64,000 nucleotides of DNA from an uncultured Clostridium sp. (GTDB lineage: Bacteria; Bacillota; Clostridia; Lachnospirales; Lachnospiraceae). Location of the stretch: NCBI GenBank assembly GCA_900538475.1, contig UPYT01000010.1, positions 1 through 64,000 of the forward strand. Reading direction: 5' to 3'. Shown here piece by piece: positions 1 to 9,905 of this stretch; position 1 is the first letter of the stretch; the number at the start of each line of letters is the position of its first letter. A model generated the notes under the pieces. It was not told the DNA's origin and did not search any database. It saw nothing but the letters and a program-made list of their open reading frames with translations. A program made the position numbers and the translations under genes.

Positions 1-128
1 CCGCCTGCGGCGGGTCGCTTCTGCGACAAAATTCTCTGCCGCCAGCGTTTGACTGGCGGCATAATTCCCGGCAGATAGCATGTTTTTCCGACAACGGGAT
101 GCATCTCGCCCACTTTTCAGCAGTGTTC
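1..128. other. Intergenic segment downstream of glmM with two hairpins
   Basis: Non-coding as far as I can see. It holds a small palindrome (GTCGC-TTCT-GCGAC, 14-27) and a GC-rich hairpin at 38-60 (GCCGCCAG, loop CGTTTGA, CTGGCGGC). The hairpin could end the glmM transcript but has no T-tract. The 24 bases at 14-37 recur exactly at 20149-20172, so this is part of a dispersed repeat. Confidence 0.6.
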
Positions 129-1499
129 CTACAGCACATGCCCCTGGGCCTTCATAACCTCAATTACCTGATCTACATAGCTTTCGCACATTTCTTTGGT
201 GGAGGCCTCTACCATTACCCGGACAACCGGCTCTGTGCCTGACTGGCGCAGCAAAATCCGTCCGTTATTTCCCAGAGCCTCTGTCACCTTTGCAACCTCT
301 GCCTGAACAGCCGGATCATCCTGAGCGATCTGCTTATCATGTACCCGGACATTTTTCAGAACCTGGGGATAAATCTCCACTTCTGATGCCAGCTTTGCAA
401 GGCTTTCCTTTTTCTCCAGCATAACCTCCATTACCTTTAAGGAGGTCAGAATTCCATCTCCCGTTGTGGCGTGCTTGCTGAAAATAATATGGCCGGACTG
501 TTCTCCGCCCAGGCAGTTGCCAAACTGGGACATGTTTTCATACACATACTTGTCGCCTACTGCAGTCTTTTCATAAGAAATGCCTTCCCGATCAAAGGCC
601 TTGTAAAGACCAAAGTTAGACATTACGGTAGTAACAACTGTATTATTAAACAGAGTTCCGTTTTCCTTCATATATTTTCCGCAGATATAAAGAATCAGAT
701 CTCCGTTGATTTCATTGCCGTTTTCATCTACAGCGATACAGCGGTCTGCGTCTCCGTCATAGGCAAAGCCCACGTCACATCCGGTATCCTTTACATACTG
801 GCAGAGAACTCCAATATGGGTGGAACCACAGTCTGTGTTAATATTCAATCCATTGGGCGCATTGTTAATCACATGAGTTTCTGCTCCCAGAGCATCAAAC
901 ACATTTTTTGCAATTGCGGAAGCGCTGCCGTTGGAGCAGTCCAGAGCCACCTTTTTGCCCTTAAAGGAACGGGTAGCAATAGAAATCAGATAGCCGATAT
1001 AGCGGTTTCTTCCTGCGGCATAGTCCACAGTTCTTCCAATATGATCCCGAACAGCATAGGGAATTTCTCCGGTAACTCCGTCCAGATACTTTTCAATCTC
1101 CTCAATCACACTTTCTTCCAGCTTTTCTCCCCGTCCGTTAATAACCTTAATTCCATTATCATAATATGGGTTATGGCTGGCGGAAATCATAATACCGCAG
1201 TCAAAATCCTCGGTACGCACCACATAGGATACGCTGGGAGTCGTGGTGACATGAAGCAGGTATGCGTCAGCGCCGGAAGCCGTAAGACCGGCTACCAGAG
1301 AATACTCAAACATATAGCTGCTTCTTCTTGTGTCCTTGCCGATTACAATCCGGCAACGGCCATCTGGATTGGTCTCTGAGGCCTTTGCCTGCTGTCCATA
1401 ATACCAGCCGAGGAAACGGCCTACCTTGTAAGCATGCTCTACTGTCAGGTTCACGTTGGCTTCTCCGCGGAAACCGTCTGTTCCAAAATACTTACCCAT
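129..1499 (-). CDS. glmM: Phosphoglucosamine mutase GlmM
   Basis: Interconverts glucosamine-6-phosphate and glucosamine-1-phosphate on the cytosolic route to UDP-GlcNAc and peptidoglycan. The 456-residue product has the four signatures of the alpha-D-phosphohexomutase superfamily: phosphoserine loop ISASHNP (Ser about 108), metal loop DGDADR (about 248-253), sugar loop GGEQSGH (about 331-337) and phosphate loop RQSGTEP near the C-terminus. The start at 1499 is preferred because AAGGAG lies 8 nt upstream; an upstream ATG at 1517 overlaps that Shine-Dalgarno. It is the last gene after rfbA-rfbB-rfbD, 52 nt from rfbD, so probably co-transcribed. Length and DNGIK after the serine loop favour GlmM over a general phosphomannomutase, but specificity is inferred. 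Confidence 0.9.
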   Translation of the reverse strand: MGKYFGTDGFRGEANVNLTVEHAYKVGRFLGWYYGQQAKASETNPDGRCRIVIGKDTRRSSYMFEYSLVAGLTASGADAYLLHVTTTPSVSYVVRTEDFDCGIMISASHNPYYDNGIKVINGRGEKLEESVIEEIEKYLDGVTGEIPYAVRDHIGRTVDYAAGRNRYIGYLISIATRSFKGKKVALDCSNGSASAIAKNVFDALGAETHVINNAPNGLNINTDCGSTHIGVLCQYVKDTGCDVGFAYDGDADRCIAVDENGNEINGDLILYICGKYMKENGTLFNNTVVTTVMSNFGLYKAFDREGISYEKTAVGDKYVYENMSQFGNCLGGEQSGHIIFSKHATTGDGILTSLKVMEVMLEKKESLAKLASEVEIYPQVLKNVRVHDKQIAQDDPAVQAEVAKVTEALGNNGRILLRQSGTEPVVRVMVEASTKEMCESYVDQVIEVMKAQGHVL

Positions 1500-1551
1500 T
1501 CTCTTAATCTCCTTCATAAAGACAGCTGCCGTTCAGAAACGGCTGCCTGAT

Positions 1552-2409
1552 TTATTGTTCGTTTTTCTGAAGCTCCTTCAGGAACCGTCCAAGAGCGTCC
1601 TGCCATGCAGGGAGACGTTCAAAACCGTTCTCTGTCAGCTTTTCCTTGCTCATGCGGCTGTTGGAGGGACGGGTTGCCTTTGCCGGAAACTCGCTGCTTC
1701 CAACTGGAGTTACCTGTACTTCATCCATTCCGACCTGACGGAAAATCTCCTTTGCAAATTCATACCAGCTGCACAGTCCTTCGTTGGTAGCATGATATCT
1801 GCCGTATCTGTCTGTCTGGATCATATCCACCAGAAGACGCGCCAGATCATAGGTATAGGTGGGGGACCCTACCTGATCATCTACAACGCTGACTGCTCCC
1901 CGCTCTGCACCCAGGCGCAGCATGGTCTTTATAAAGTTCTTTCCGGCTACGCCAAATACCCAGGCAATCCGGACAGTGAAAAACTTTTCTACCAGTTCCT
2001 CCACAGCCAACTCTCCCTCGTACTTGGTCTGTCCGTATACATTCAGCGGATGACGTTCATCATCCGGCTCCCAGGGGCGGGTTCCGGTTCCGTCAAATAC
2101 ATAATCTGTGCTGATGTACATCATCTTAATTCCTGTTTCCCGGCAGGCTAGGGCAACATTTCGTGTTCCCTCGCCATTGATTTTCCGGCACAGCTCCACA
2201 TTGTCTTCTGCTGCATCTACTGCAGTATATGCAGCACAGTGAATCACTGCGTCAGCTCCCGACTGGCCGATTACACGCATACAGGCATCTCTGTCTGTGA
2301 TATCCATTTCCTCCACATCTACGCCGATGCTGTCCAGTCCGCGTTTTTCCAGTTCATTCATCAAATCAGCTCCAAGCTGTCCCTTGGCGCCTGTTACCAG
2401 TACTTTCAT
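1552..2409 (-). CDS. rfbD: dTDP-4-dehydrorhamnose reductase RfbD
   Basis: Last step of dTDP-L-rhamnose synthesis: NADPH-dependent reduction of dTDP-4-dehydro-L-rhamnose. The 285-residue protein is an extended short-chain dehydrogenase with the N-terminal nucleotide-binding loop GAKGQLG (7-13), the STDYVFDG segment (about 100-107) and the catalytic YGQTK (Tyr125, Lys129). Length is normal for RmlD. It sits 20 nt after rfbB. Rhamnose is a usual component of cell-wall polysaccharide in Gram-positives. No rfbC (3,5-epimerase), which supplies its substrate, is present in the window. Confidence 0.93.
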   Translation of the reverse strand: MKVLVTGAKGQLGADLMNELEKRGLDSIGVDVEEMDITDRDACMRVIGQSGADAVIHCAAYTAVDAAEDNVELCRKINGEGTRNVALACRETGIKMMYISTDYVFDGTGTRPWEPDDERHPLNVYGQTKYEGELAVEELVEKFFTVRIAWVFGVAGKNFIKTMLRLGAERGAVSVVDDQVGSPTYTYDLARLLVDMIQTDRYGRYHATNEGLCSWYEFAKEIFRQVGMDEVQVTPVGSSEFPAKATRPSNSRMSKEKLTENGFERLPAWQDALGRFLKELQKNEQ

Positions 2410-2429
2410 GGTTCTACCTCTATTTTCTC

Positions 2430-3449
2430 CTATCGGTTTCCATACATCTTTTCATAATAATTCTGATACTCGCCGGAAATAATGGTTTCCCACCACTCCC
2501 GGTTTTCCAGATACCACTGAATCGTTTTCTTGATTCCATCGGCAAATTTTGTCTCCGGCAGCCATCCCAGCTCACTGTGAATCTTTGTCGGGTCAATGGC
2601 ATAACGCATATCATGGCCCTTTCTGTCTGTCACATAGGTAATCAGGCTTTCCGGCTTGTTCAGCTCCTTACAGATGATTTTAACAATATCAATATTTTTC
2701 ATCTCATTATGACCGCCGATGTTGTAAACCTCTCCTACCCGGCCTTTATGAATAATCAGATCGATTGCCTTGCAGTGATCCTCTACATACAGCCAGTCAC
2801 GGACATTCAGACCCTCTCCGTATACAGGAAGAGGCTTGTCAGCCAGGGCATTGGCAATCATCAGAGGTATCAGCTTCTCCGGGAAATGATAGGGTCCGTA
2901 GTTGTTAGAGCAACGGCTGATTGTAATCGGAAGGCCGTAGGTGCGGTGGTATGCCTGTACCAGAAGATCTGCAGCTGCCTTGGAGGAGCTGTAGGGACTG
3001 CTGGTGTGAAGCGGCGTCTCCTCTGTAAAGAACAGATCCGGGCGATCCAAAGGAAGATCTCCGTATACCTCGTCTGTAGAAACCTGGTGATATCTCTGAA
3101 TTCCGTATTTGCGGCAGGCATCCATTAAAACAGCCGTTCCCTTAATATTGGTATCCAGGAAAACCTCCGGATTCTCAATCGAACGATCCACATGGCTTTC
3201 TGCTGCGAAGTTCACAACTACATCCGGATGCTCTTCCTCAAACAGCTGGAAAATAGCATCTCGATCGCAGATATTGATCTTGCAGAACCGGAAATTAGGA
3301 TTCTTTAAAGCCTCCTCCAGTGTAGACAGATTTCCTGCATAAGTCAGACAGTCCACACAGATAATCCGATAGTCCGGATATTTGTTTAACATATGATAAA
3401 CAAAATTGGAACCGATAAATCCGGCGCCGCCGGTTACGATAATTTTCAT
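2430..3449 (-). CDS. rfbB: dTDP-glucose 4,6-dehydratase RfbB
   Basis: Converts dTDP-glucose to dTDP-4-keto-6-deoxyglucose with tightly bound NAD. The 339-residue protein has the GGAGFIGS Rossmann loop (7-14), STDEVYG (124-130, carrying the catalytic Asp-Glu pair of the family) and YSSSK (Tyr153, Lys157). Full length for RmlB. The Shine-Dalgarno AGAGGA precedes the ATG. It lies 43 nt after rfbA and 20 nt before rfbD, forming one transcription unit. Confidence 0.95.
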   Translation of the reverse strand: MKIIVTGGAGFIGSNFVYHMLNKYPDYRIICVDCLTYAGNLSTLEEALKNPNFRFCKINICDRDAIFQLFEEEHPDVVVNFAAESHVDRSIENPEVFLDTNIKGTAVLMDACRKYGIQRYHQVSTDEVYGDLPLDRPDLFFTEETPLHTSSPYSSSKAAADLLVQAYHRTYGLPITISRCSNNYGPYHFPEKLIPLMIANALADKPLPVYGEGLNVRDWLYVEDHCKAIDLIIHKGRVGEVYNIGGHNEMKNIDIVKIICKELNKPESLITYVTDRKGHDMRYAIDPTKIHSELGWLPETKFADGIKKTIQWYLENREWWETIISGEYQNYYEKMYGNR

Positions 3450-3492
3450 ACTGCTTTTCCTCTTTTCTTTTGGTATTCACTTATTTGGGTTC

Positions 3493-4395
3493 TTATTTCA
3501 TATCATTTCCATGAAGCTTATCAATATACTTTCCGTCCAGAACATCTTTCAGATACTGACCGTACTGATTTTTCTTCAAAACCTCATAGGCTTCCAGCAC
3601 CTGTTCTCTGGTGATCCAGCCATTTAACCAGGCAATCTCCTCCAGACAGGCTATCTTTCTGTGCTGGTGCGTCTCAATCGTCTTTACAAAATTTGTTGCC
3701 TCTACCAGAGACTCATGGGTTCCTGTATCCAGCCAGGTAAAGCCCTGACCCAGAAGCGTCACCTCAAGCTCGCCGTTTTCCAGATAGATCCGGTTCAGAT
3801 CTGTAATCTCAAGCTCGCCGCGGGCAGAGGGCTTTAAGGCCTTTGCATACTCTACCACCCGGTTGTCATAGAAATACAGGCCGGTCACACAGTAATTGGA
3901 CTTGGGATGAGCAGGCTTTTCCTCGATAGAAACTGCTTTTCCCGTATCGTCAAATTCCACAATGCCAAACCGCTCCGGATCGTCTACATAATAGCCGAAT
4001 ACCGTAGCGCCCTTCTCTCTGGCTGCAGCAGCCCGCAGACGTTTCTTTAAGCCCTGACCATGGAAAATATTGTCTCCCAGAACCATGGCTACAGAATCTG
4101 TTCCAATAAAGTCCGCACCAATAATAAATGCCTGAGCCAGTCCGTCCGGACTTGGCTGAACCGCATACTGCAGATCCACGCCGAACTGATGTCCGTCTCC
4201 CAAAAGGGCCTCAAATCTTGGGGTATCATCGGGGGTAGAAATAATCAGAATTTCCCGGATACCTGCGTTCATCAGCACCGACAGAGGATAATAAATCATG
4301 GGCTTATCATAAATCGGAAGCAGCTGCTTAGACGTTACCTTTGTCAATGGATACAGGCGTGTGCCGGATCCTCCTGCAAGTATAATTCCTTTCAT
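3493..4395 (-). CDS. rfbA: Glucose-1-phosphate thymidylyltransferase RfbA
   Basis: First enzyme of the dTDP-rhamnose route, coupling dTTP and glucose-1-phosphate. The 300-residue product carries the nucleotidyltransferase loop GGSGTRL (8-14), [10 protein letters not shown] (about 23-32) and LGDNIFHG, all typical of RmlA. First gene of the operon; a promoter is visible at 4547-4575. The ribosome-binding site is weak: purine runs sit further upstream, and a small GCTGA/TCAGC hairpin falls between them and the ATG, so initiation may be modulated. Family assignment is secure. Confidence 0.94.
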   Translation of the reverse strand: MKGIILAGGSGTRLYPLTKVTSKQLLPIYDKPMIYYPLSVLMNAGIREILIISTPDDTPRFEALLGDGHQFGVDLQYAVQPSPDGLAQAFIIGADFIGTDSVAMVLGDNIFHGQGLKKRLRAAAAREKGATVFGYYVDDPERFGIVEFDDTGKAVSIEEKPAHPKSNYCVTGLYFYDNRVVEYAKALKPSARGELEITDLNRIYLENGELEVTLLGQGFTWLDTGTHESLVEATNFVKTIETHQHRKIACLEEIAWLNGWITREQVLEAYEVLKKNQYGQYLKDVLDGKYIDKLHGNDMK

Positions 4396-4546
4396 ATCAA
4401 ATCTTCTGCTGAAAATCAGCTTTTCCTTTCCTAGTTTCTGGCTATCCCTGATTTTCGGGACTTATGCCGTTGTTTTATCATTGCCATCAGGCTTCTGCAT
4501 CTTTGTTCATCAGATTCTTCTGGCTGATACCAGTTTTCTAGTTTGT

Positions 4547-4575
4547 ACTATACCATACCGGCACCCAAAATTCAA
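4547..4575 (-). promoter_or_regulatory. Promoter of the rfbA-rfbB-rfbD-glmM operon
   Basis: On the minus strand TTGAAT (4570-4575) and TATAGT (4547-4552) are 17 bp apart, a good housekeeping sigma promoter about 150 nt upstream of rfbA. Confidence 0.7.
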
Positions 4576-4600
4576 CGCGGGATTCGGAAACAATGATGCG

Positions 4601-4640
4601 AAAAGAGAAGCCTGCTTTCTCTTAGAAAAAGCGGCTTCTC
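4601..4640 (-). terminator. Intrinsic terminator after prfA
   Basis: The arms GAGAAGCC... and ...GGCTTCTC (4605-4640) form a long, slightly imperfect stem followed by TTTT on the minus strand, 10 nt past the prfA stop. Confidence 0.75.
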
Positions 4641-4650
4641 CATCAGCTCC

Positions 4651-5730
4651 CTATCCATTCATCTCGTTCATCTTCGCCAGCTTGGCAGCCTGATCTGCCG
4701 CAATGCAGGCATCCAGAATTTCCTGAATGTCTCCATTTAATATTTTATCCAGTTTATACAGAGTCAGGTTGATCCGGTGATCCGTAACCCGGCCCTGAGG
4801 GAAATTGTAGGTACGGATTTTCTCAGAACGGTCTCCTGTTCCGATCTGGCTGCGGCGCTCTGCAGCCTCTGCATTCATCTTCTTTTCCATTTCCAGATCA
4901 TACAGCTTGGAGCGGAGCAGACGGAATGCCTTCTCCTTGTTCTGAAGCTGGGATTTCTCTGTCTGGCTGTAAATTACAATTCCTGTCGGCATATGGGTCA
5001 GACGAACCGCAGAGTCTGTCGTATTGACACACTGTCCTCCATTTCCAGATGCACGCATAACGTCGATACGGCAGTCGTTCATATCAATCTGAACATCTAC
5101 TTCTTCCGCCTCCGGCATAACTGCAACCGTAGCCGTAGAGGTGTGAATCCGGCCTCCGGACTCAGTTTCCGGAACACGCTGTACCCGGTGTACGCCGCTT
5201 TCATATTTCAGCTTCGAATAAGCGCCCTTTCCGGTAACCATGGCCTGAACCTCTTTAAAACCGCCAATTCCGCTTTCATTTAAGCTGATAATCTCTACCT
5301 TCCATCTCTGGCTCTCTGCATAATTGACATACATACGGTAAAGCTCTGCTGCAAACAAAGCAGCCTCATCGCCGCCTGCGCCTGCACGGATCTCCAGAAT
5401 AATGTTCTTGTCATCGTTGGGATCCTTTGGCAGCAGAAGAATCTTCAGTTCCTGTTCCAGCTCTTCTACCCGTTTCTTGGCATCAGACAGCTCTTCCTTG
5501 GCCAGTTCCCGCATCTCCTCGTCGCTTTCTTCCTCCAGAAGCGCCAGACTGTCCTCAATATCCTGCTTTGCCTGTTTGTATGCTTTATATGCTTCCACAA
5601 TCGGAGCCAAATCTGCCTGCTCCTTCATCAGCTTCCTGAATCGGGTCTGGTTTTCCGTCACATTCGGCTCATTTAATTCCTGCATGACTTCTTCATAATG
5701 AATCAGAATATCATCTAATCTGTCGAACAT
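4651..5730 (-). CDS. prfA: Peptide chain release factor 1
   Basis: Recognises UAA/UAG in the ribosomal A site and triggers peptide release. The 359-residue protein has the stop-codon tripeptide in its Gram-positive form PET (about 187-189) and the catalytic GGQ (about 231-233) in the context [15 protein letters not shown]; Cys after GGQ, where E. coli has His, is familiar in Clostridia. The start at 5730 is chosen because AGGAGG lies 5 nt upstream; a longer frame from 5763 would begin inside prmC. It overlaps the end of prmC by 20 nt. That pairing is functional, since PrmC methylates the Gln of GGQ. Confidence 0.96.
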   Translation of the reverse strand: MFDRLDDILIHYEEVMQELNEPNVTENQTRFRKLMKEQADLAPIVEAYKAYKQAKQDIEDSLALLEEESDEEMRELAKEELSDAKKRVEELEQELKILLLPKDPNDDKNIILEIRAGAGGDEAALFAAELYRMYVNYAESQRWKVEIISLNESGIGGFKEVQAMVTGKGAYSKLKYESGVHRVQRVPETESGGRIHTSTATVAVMPEAEEVDVQIDMNDCRIDVMRASGNGGQCVNTTDSAVRLTHMPTGIVIYSQTEKSQLQNKEKAFRLLRSKLYDLEMEKKMNAEAAERRSQIGTGDRSEKIRTYNFPQGRVTDHRINLTLYKLDKILNGDIQEILDACIAADQAAKLAKMNEMNG

Positions 5731-6622
5731 CGCTTCCTCCTGTCTGTTCTCTTCTGCTGCCATACACCGCAGCTACTACCCGGTCCTTTCCCGGCAAATC
5801 CTTTACTACCTGTATCTCTGTAAATCCTGCCTCAGCAAGAAGCCCGCTGACTGCCTCTCCCTGGTCATAACCAATTTCCAGATAAATTCGACCTCCGGGC
5901 CTCAGCCATCGCCCTGCCTCAGCCGCTATTCTCCGATAAAAATGCAGGCCGTCTGCTGTTCCGTCCAGAGCCAGCATAGGCTCATGATCACGAACCTCCG
6001 GTTCCAGTCCCCGTATCACCTCCGTGGGTATATACGGTGGATTCGCTGTAATCACATCAAAAGTCTCTGTATCCTTCTCCAGAGCGTCAAACAGATCCCC
6101 CTGGAAAAATTTCATTTCCTGGTTCTCAGGCCGCAGCCTTTCCCAGTTTCGCCGTGCAACCTTCAGAGCCTCTTCTGAAATATCTGCAGCCATTACCTGC
6201 CTGTATCCGCCCTTTACCGCCAAACTGACAGCAATACAGCCGGATCCTGTGCACAGATCAAGCAGGCGGATTTCCTGATTCTTCTGCTGCTCTAAGACCA
6301 TCTCTACAAGAGTCTCTGTATCCTGCCGCGGAATCAGCACATGCTGATTCACATAAAATTCCAGCCCCATAAATTCCTGACTGCCGAGAATCTGCTGCAG
6401 GGGGCAGCGCCTTCTGCGCTTTTCTATCATGCTCCGGTACAGTTCTATACAGGAACGGTTATAATCACTGTCCTCCAGCTCCTGCATCCGATTCAGCAGA
6501 AAATGAACCATATCCAGATGAAAGGCCGCCATAAGAAGCTGCCTTGCGTCATGATCCCCATCGGGGTCTCCGGCCTGCTTTAAGGCTCTGCTGCCTTCTG
6601 TCAGCAATCGAAACAGCGTCAT
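5711..6622 (-). CDS. prmC: Release factor glutamine methyltransferase PrmC
   Basis: Transfers a methyl group from S-adenosylmethionine to the GGQ glutamine of release factors. The 303-residue product has an N-terminal helical domain, the SAM-binding motif [13 protein letters not shown] (about 120-132) and the diagnostic NPPY (194-197) that holds the glutamine amide. The start overlaps the stop of the preceding DUF1385 gene by 4 nt (ATGA), and its own 3' end overlaps prfA, so translation of the three is probably coupled. Confidence 0.94.
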   Translation of the reverse strand: MTLFRLLTEGSRALKQAGDPDGDHDARQLLMAAFHLDMVHFLLNRMQELEDSDYNRSCIELYRSMIEKRRRRCPLQQILGSQEFMGLEFYVNQHVLIPRQDTETLVEMVLEQQKNQEIRLLDLCTGSGCIAVSLAVKGGYRQVMAADISEEALKVARRNWERLRPENQEMKFFQGDLFDALEKDTETFDVITANPPYIPTEVIRGLEPEVRDHEPMLALDGTADGLHFYRRIAAEAGRWLRPGGRIYLEIGYDQGEAVSGLLAEAGFTEIQVVKDLPGKDRVVAAVYGSRREQTGGSDVRQIR

Positions 6623-7587
6623 GCCAGGACCTCCTCCTTTTCCTCCGGAATCACCGTATCCGGAAAATTCTCCCGCAGATAAGCTTTCCAGTCAAATACT
6701 GCTTCCACGGCCTCAATGGCAACCTCTATCATAGAATCGTCCGGCTCACTGGTAGTCAGATTCTGCATCCACATTCCCGGTCTGCTCAAAAAATTCACCA
6801 GGGCATTGTCTGAACGGCCTGCCAGCCGCAAAAATTCATAGGAAACTCCGGCAATCACCGGCACCAGCACAATCCGGCTGAGTATCCGCAGCCACACATT
6901 GTCCACCCGCACCACCATAAAAAATAGGATGCTGATCAGCATGACAATAATCAAAAAGCTGGTTCCGCAGCGTTTGTGCTGCTTAGAGCTTTCCCGCACA
7001 TGAGCCACAGTAAGGGTCATGCCGTGTTCGATACAGTTGATGCATTTATGCTCTGCGCCGTGATACATAAAGGTCCGGCGGATATCCTCCATTCTGGAAA
7101 TCAGTTTAATATAGGCTACAAAAATTGCAATTCGGATAGCTCCCTCCAGAAATGCCATCACAGTCTCCGAGTGAATCACCCGGCGAAACAGATTGGCAAT
7201 CAGCAGCGGAAGCACCATAAAAATGCCAATAGCCATGACCACGGAAAACACCATCACAAAGGCCATCAGCACCTTTTCCACCTGTTCTCCAAACACTTTA
7301 TCCAGCCACAGCTCCAGCCGTCCCGGCTCTGAATCCTCATCATCTTCAAAAAAGCTGGCAGAAAAGCTCAGGGTTCTCATTCCCAGAATCATAGAATCTG
7401 CAAAGCTGAACACGCCCCGGATAAATGGCAGGGCAAAAAACGGAACCTTTTCTGTCATACTGACATAGGTATCCTTTTTCACCTCAATCTCACCGTCAGG
7501 ACGCCGTACAGCAGTAGCATACTGATCCTTGTTTTTCATCATGATTCCTTCAATGACAGCCTGTCCGCCAATTCCGGAATATTTCAT
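6619..7587 (-). CDS. DUF1385 family membrane protein
   Basis: Protein of 322 residues beginning with the family hallmark GGQAVIEGIMMKN. It has several hydrophobic segments (about 85-125, 135-160, 210-250) and a central HGAEHKCINCIEHG stretch with closely spaced His/Cys that could bind a metal. This family is commonly encoded beside prmC-prfA and rpmE in Firmicutes. Its biochemical role is unknown to me, and the E. coli-type name YqhQ would add nothing. It overlaps prmC by 4 nt. A link to ribosome or release-factor maturation is suggested only by the neighbours. Confidence 0.85.
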   Translation of the reverse strand: MKYSGIGGQAVIEGIMMKNKDQYATAVRRPDGEIEVKKDTYVSMTEKVPFFALPFIRGVFSFADSMILGMRTLSFSASFFEDDEDSEPGRLELWLDKVFGEQVEKVLMAFVMVFSVVMAIGIFMVLPLLIANLFRRVIHSETVMAFLEGAIRIAIFVAYIKLISRMEDIRRTFMYHGAEHKCINCIEHGMTLTVAHVRESSKQHKRCGTSFLIIVMLISILFFMVVRVDNVWLRILSRIVLVPVIAGVSYEFLRLAGRSDNALVNFLSRPGMWMQNLTTSEPDDSMIEVAIEAVEAVFDWKAYLRENFPDTVIPEEKEEVLA

Positions 7588-7641
7588 CGTATTTCTCCTC
7601 TTTTCCTGCCGGAAAGGAACACGTTCCCTTTCCTATGACAT

Positions 7642-7687
7642 AAAAGAAAAGGTTGAGCCAAAGTGTCTCCACTTACGTCTCAACCTT
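7642..7687 (-). terminator. Intrinsic terminator after rpmE
   Basis: AAGGTTGAG (7649-7657) pairs with CTCAACCTT (7679-7687), with a second small stem in the loop, followed on the minus strand by TTTTCTTTT. Confidence 0.85.
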
Positions 7688-7705
7688 ACCTCGCTCATAC
7701 TATGC

Positions 7706-7909
7706 TTATGCGTTCATACCATACTTCTTGTTGAACTTATCGATACGTCCGCGAGCTGAAGCAGTCTTCTGCTGGCCAGTATAGAAAGAATGGCACTTGG
7801 AGCAAACCTCCACGTGGATATCTTTCTTGGTAGAACCAGTTACGAACTCGTTTCCGCAGTTGCAGGTAACCTTTGCCTGATAGTAAGCCGGATGGATTCC
7901 TTCTCTCAT
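7706..7909 (-). CDS. rpmE: 50S ribosomal protein L31, zinc-binding type
   Basis: Structural protein of the large subunit. The 67-residue product starting [10 protein letters not shown] has the CNCGN and [10 protein letters not shown] pairs, so it is the cysteine-containing (Zn) paralog rather than the zinc-independent RpmE2. The start at 7909 is taken because AGGTGA sits 5 nt upstream; an ATG 9 nt earlier falls within the ribosome-binding region. It has its own promoter and about 100 nt of leader, and its own terminator, so it is a single-gene unit between rho and the DUF1385 gene. Confidence 0.95.
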   Translation of the reverse strand: MREGIHPAYYQAKVTCNCGNEFVTGSTKKDIHVEVCSKCHSFYTGQQKTASARGRIDKFNKKYGMNA

Positions 7910-8038
7910 GATTTTCACCTCTTCACTTTTTCAATTATATAGAACTGTGATCATCTAACAGTCTCAGTCGTACTGTTAAAATCACCTCACACCTATAAAC
8001 AGCTTTGTAAGTATATCACAGAAACCGCCTGTTTGCAA
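7910..8038 (-). promoter_or_regulatory. rpmE promoter and structured leader
   Basis: TTGCAA (8033-8038) and TATACT (8010-8015) are 17 bp apart on the minus strand. The roughly 95-nt leader contains AACAGT...ACTGTT and nearby short complementary runs. Autoregulatory L31 leaders are known in Firmicutes; that this is one is an inference from position only. Confidence 0.6.
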
Positions 8039-8046
8039 GGAATTTT

Positions 8047-9681
8047 TTAATAGAATCTCATTTTCTTCACAGATTCCGCAAATTCCCAGTTGTTTTTCGT
8101 TCTCGCAAACAATTCCAGGATCTTTTCTACAGATTCCTCCGGTTTCAGAGTATTTGTTGCCTTGCGGATAATATCCACTGCCTCTGCCTCCTCCGCAGTC
8201 AGAAGAAGGTCATCCCGGCGGGTTCCGGACTTGAGAATATCCACTGCCGGGAAGATCCGTTTTTCAGAAAGCTTTCTGTCAAGCACCAGCTCCATATTGC
8301 CGGTTCCCTTAAATTCCTCATAAATCACATCGTCCATACGGCTTCCCGTATCCACCAGAGCCGTTGCCAGAATTGTCAGGCTTCCGCCCTCCCGCATATT
8401 TCTTGCTGCTCCAAAGAAACGCTTAGGCATATGAAGCGCTGCCGGATCTAGACCGCCGGACAGGGTTCTTCCGCTGGGCGGAACAACCAGGTTATAAGCG
8501 CGGGCCAGACGGGTAATGCTGTCCAGAAGAATAATCACATCACGTCCATGCTCTACTAAACGCTTTGCCCGTTCAATTACCATCTCAGAAACTCTCTTGT
8601 GACGATCCGGAAGCTCGTCGAAGGTAGAATAAATGACCTCCACATTGTCTCCCACAACCGATTCCTTAATATCCGTAACCTCCTCCGGACGTTCGTCAAT
8701 CAGAAGAATAATCAGATGCATGTCCGGATGATTTGTTGTTACTGCCTGAGCCACCTGCTTCATCAGCGTAGTTTTACCTGCCTTAGGCGGAGAAACAATC
8801 ATGCCTCGCTGTCCCTTTCCAATGGGAGAAAGCAGATCCACAATTCTCATAGCTGTGCTGCTCTTGCCCGGTACTTCCATATGCAGACGCTGATTGGGGA
8901 ACACTGGCGTCAAATCCTCAAAGTTGGGACGCCGCTCCACTACGCTGATCGGATATCCGTTTACATTGCGGATATAAAGGAGGGCTGCAAACTTCTCTGC
9001 CGCTGTTTTCACACGACGGTTTCCCACAATAATATCGCCTGTTTTCAGATTGAACCGACGAATCTGAGAAGGCGCCACATACACGTCATTGTCACCTGGC
9101 AGGAAATTCTCGCAGCGAATAAATCCAAAGCCGTCCGGCATAACCTCCAGAATTCCATTGGCCTCAATGCCGCTGTCTAAATCCGCCACCTCCTGGGCAG
9201 ATAAGGGCTCCTGCTGCCGGGGCATCTGGCGAATCACCCGTTCGCCGCGTTCCGAATAATACTCCTGGCGTTCCCCTCTGTTTGTTTGTTCACTTTTTTC
9301 TGTCCGATCGTTCTTCTCATACCGATCAAACCTCTCATTTCGCTCCCCGCGCTCATACCGCTCTGTCTTCTCACTTCGATCCATTCTCTCACTCCGATCT
9401 GTTTTCTCATAACGGTCGCTGCGCTCTGCTTTCTCAGTCCGGTCACTCCGCTCCGTTTTTCCATACCGATCGCCGCGGCTTTCTGTCCGCGTCTCAGTCT
9501 GGCCCGTCTGACGCAGCTGCGGCGGCGCCACCGCAGTTTTAATAATCTCCTCCTGCTCGGCAAGGCGGCACAATTCATCTATCAGATCTGCCTTTCTCAT
9601 GCCAGTAACGCCTTTTATCCCCTGCGCTTTCGCCAGCTCCTTCAGCTGTGTCAAAGGCAGAGTCTGTAATTTTTCTCGCAT
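8047..9681 (-). CDS. rho: Transcription termination factor Rho with charged insertion
   Basis: Hexameric RNA-dependent ATPase that terminates transcription. The 544-residue protein has a Rho_N three-helix domain (about 5-48), a long low-complexity Arg/Glu/Asp-rich stretch (about 58-150, made of repeats such as [13 protein letters not shown]), the cold-shock-like RNA-binding domain (about 170-245) and the RecA-type motor with Walker A SPPKAGKT (about 297-304) and LIDERPEEV. Rho without an insertion is about 420 residues, so the extra 100 or so residues are the charged stretch. Start ATG has GGAGCGAG upstream. A possible TATAAT lies at 9862-9867. Confidence 0.95.
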   Translation of the reverse strand: MREKLQTLPLTQLKELAKAQGIKGVTGMRKADLIDELCRLAEQEEIIKTAVAPPQLRQTGQTETRTESRGDRYGKTERSDRTEKAERSDRYEKTDRSERMDRSEKTERYERGERNERFDRYEKNDRTEKSEQTNRGERQEYYSERGERVIRQMPRQQEPLSAQEVADLDSGIEANGILEVMPDGFGFIRCENFLPGDNDVYVAPSQIRRFNLKTGDIIVGNRRVKTAAEKFAALLYIRNVNGYPISVVERRPNFEDLTPVFPNQRLHMEVPGKSSTAMRIVDLLSPIGKGQRGMIVSPPKAGKTTLMKQVAQAVTTNHPDMHLIILLIDERPEEVTDIKESVVGDNVEVIYSTFDELPDRHKRVSEMVIERAKRLVEHGRDVIILLDSITRLARAYNLVVPPSGRTLSGGLDPAALHMPKRFFGAARNMREGGSLTILATALVDTGSRMDDVIYEEFKGTGNMELVLDRKLSEKRIFPAVDILKSGTRRDDLLLTAEEAEAVDIIRKATNTLKPEESVEKILELFARTKNNWEFAESVKKMRFY

Positions 9682-9905
9682 ATACTCGCTCCATTTCTAT
9701 TTATCATTATTATTGGTTCTCATCCTGTATTCTATTGGTCTGTCATGGGTAATATCCTGTTATGAATATCCTATTATGGGTAATAAAAGATTGTTGAGAT
9801 TTCTTCCAGAGGATGACTTTGGACAGGGATCGCTCTCTGGCGATCCCCAAATCACATTTGTATTATAAAACGAATTATTTAAAAAGAAAAGATGTTTTTC
9901 CCTAT
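9682..9905. other. rarA-rho spacer with short direct repeats and a hairpin
   Basis: About 224 nt without a gene. ATGGGTAAT and ATATCCTRTTATG each occur twice at 9747-9783, giving a small imperfect tandem array. A clean hairpin lies at 9827-9849 (GGGATCGC/GCGATCCC) without a T-tract. On minus a TATAAT at 9862-9867 could serve rho but has no good -35. Confidence 0.45.
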
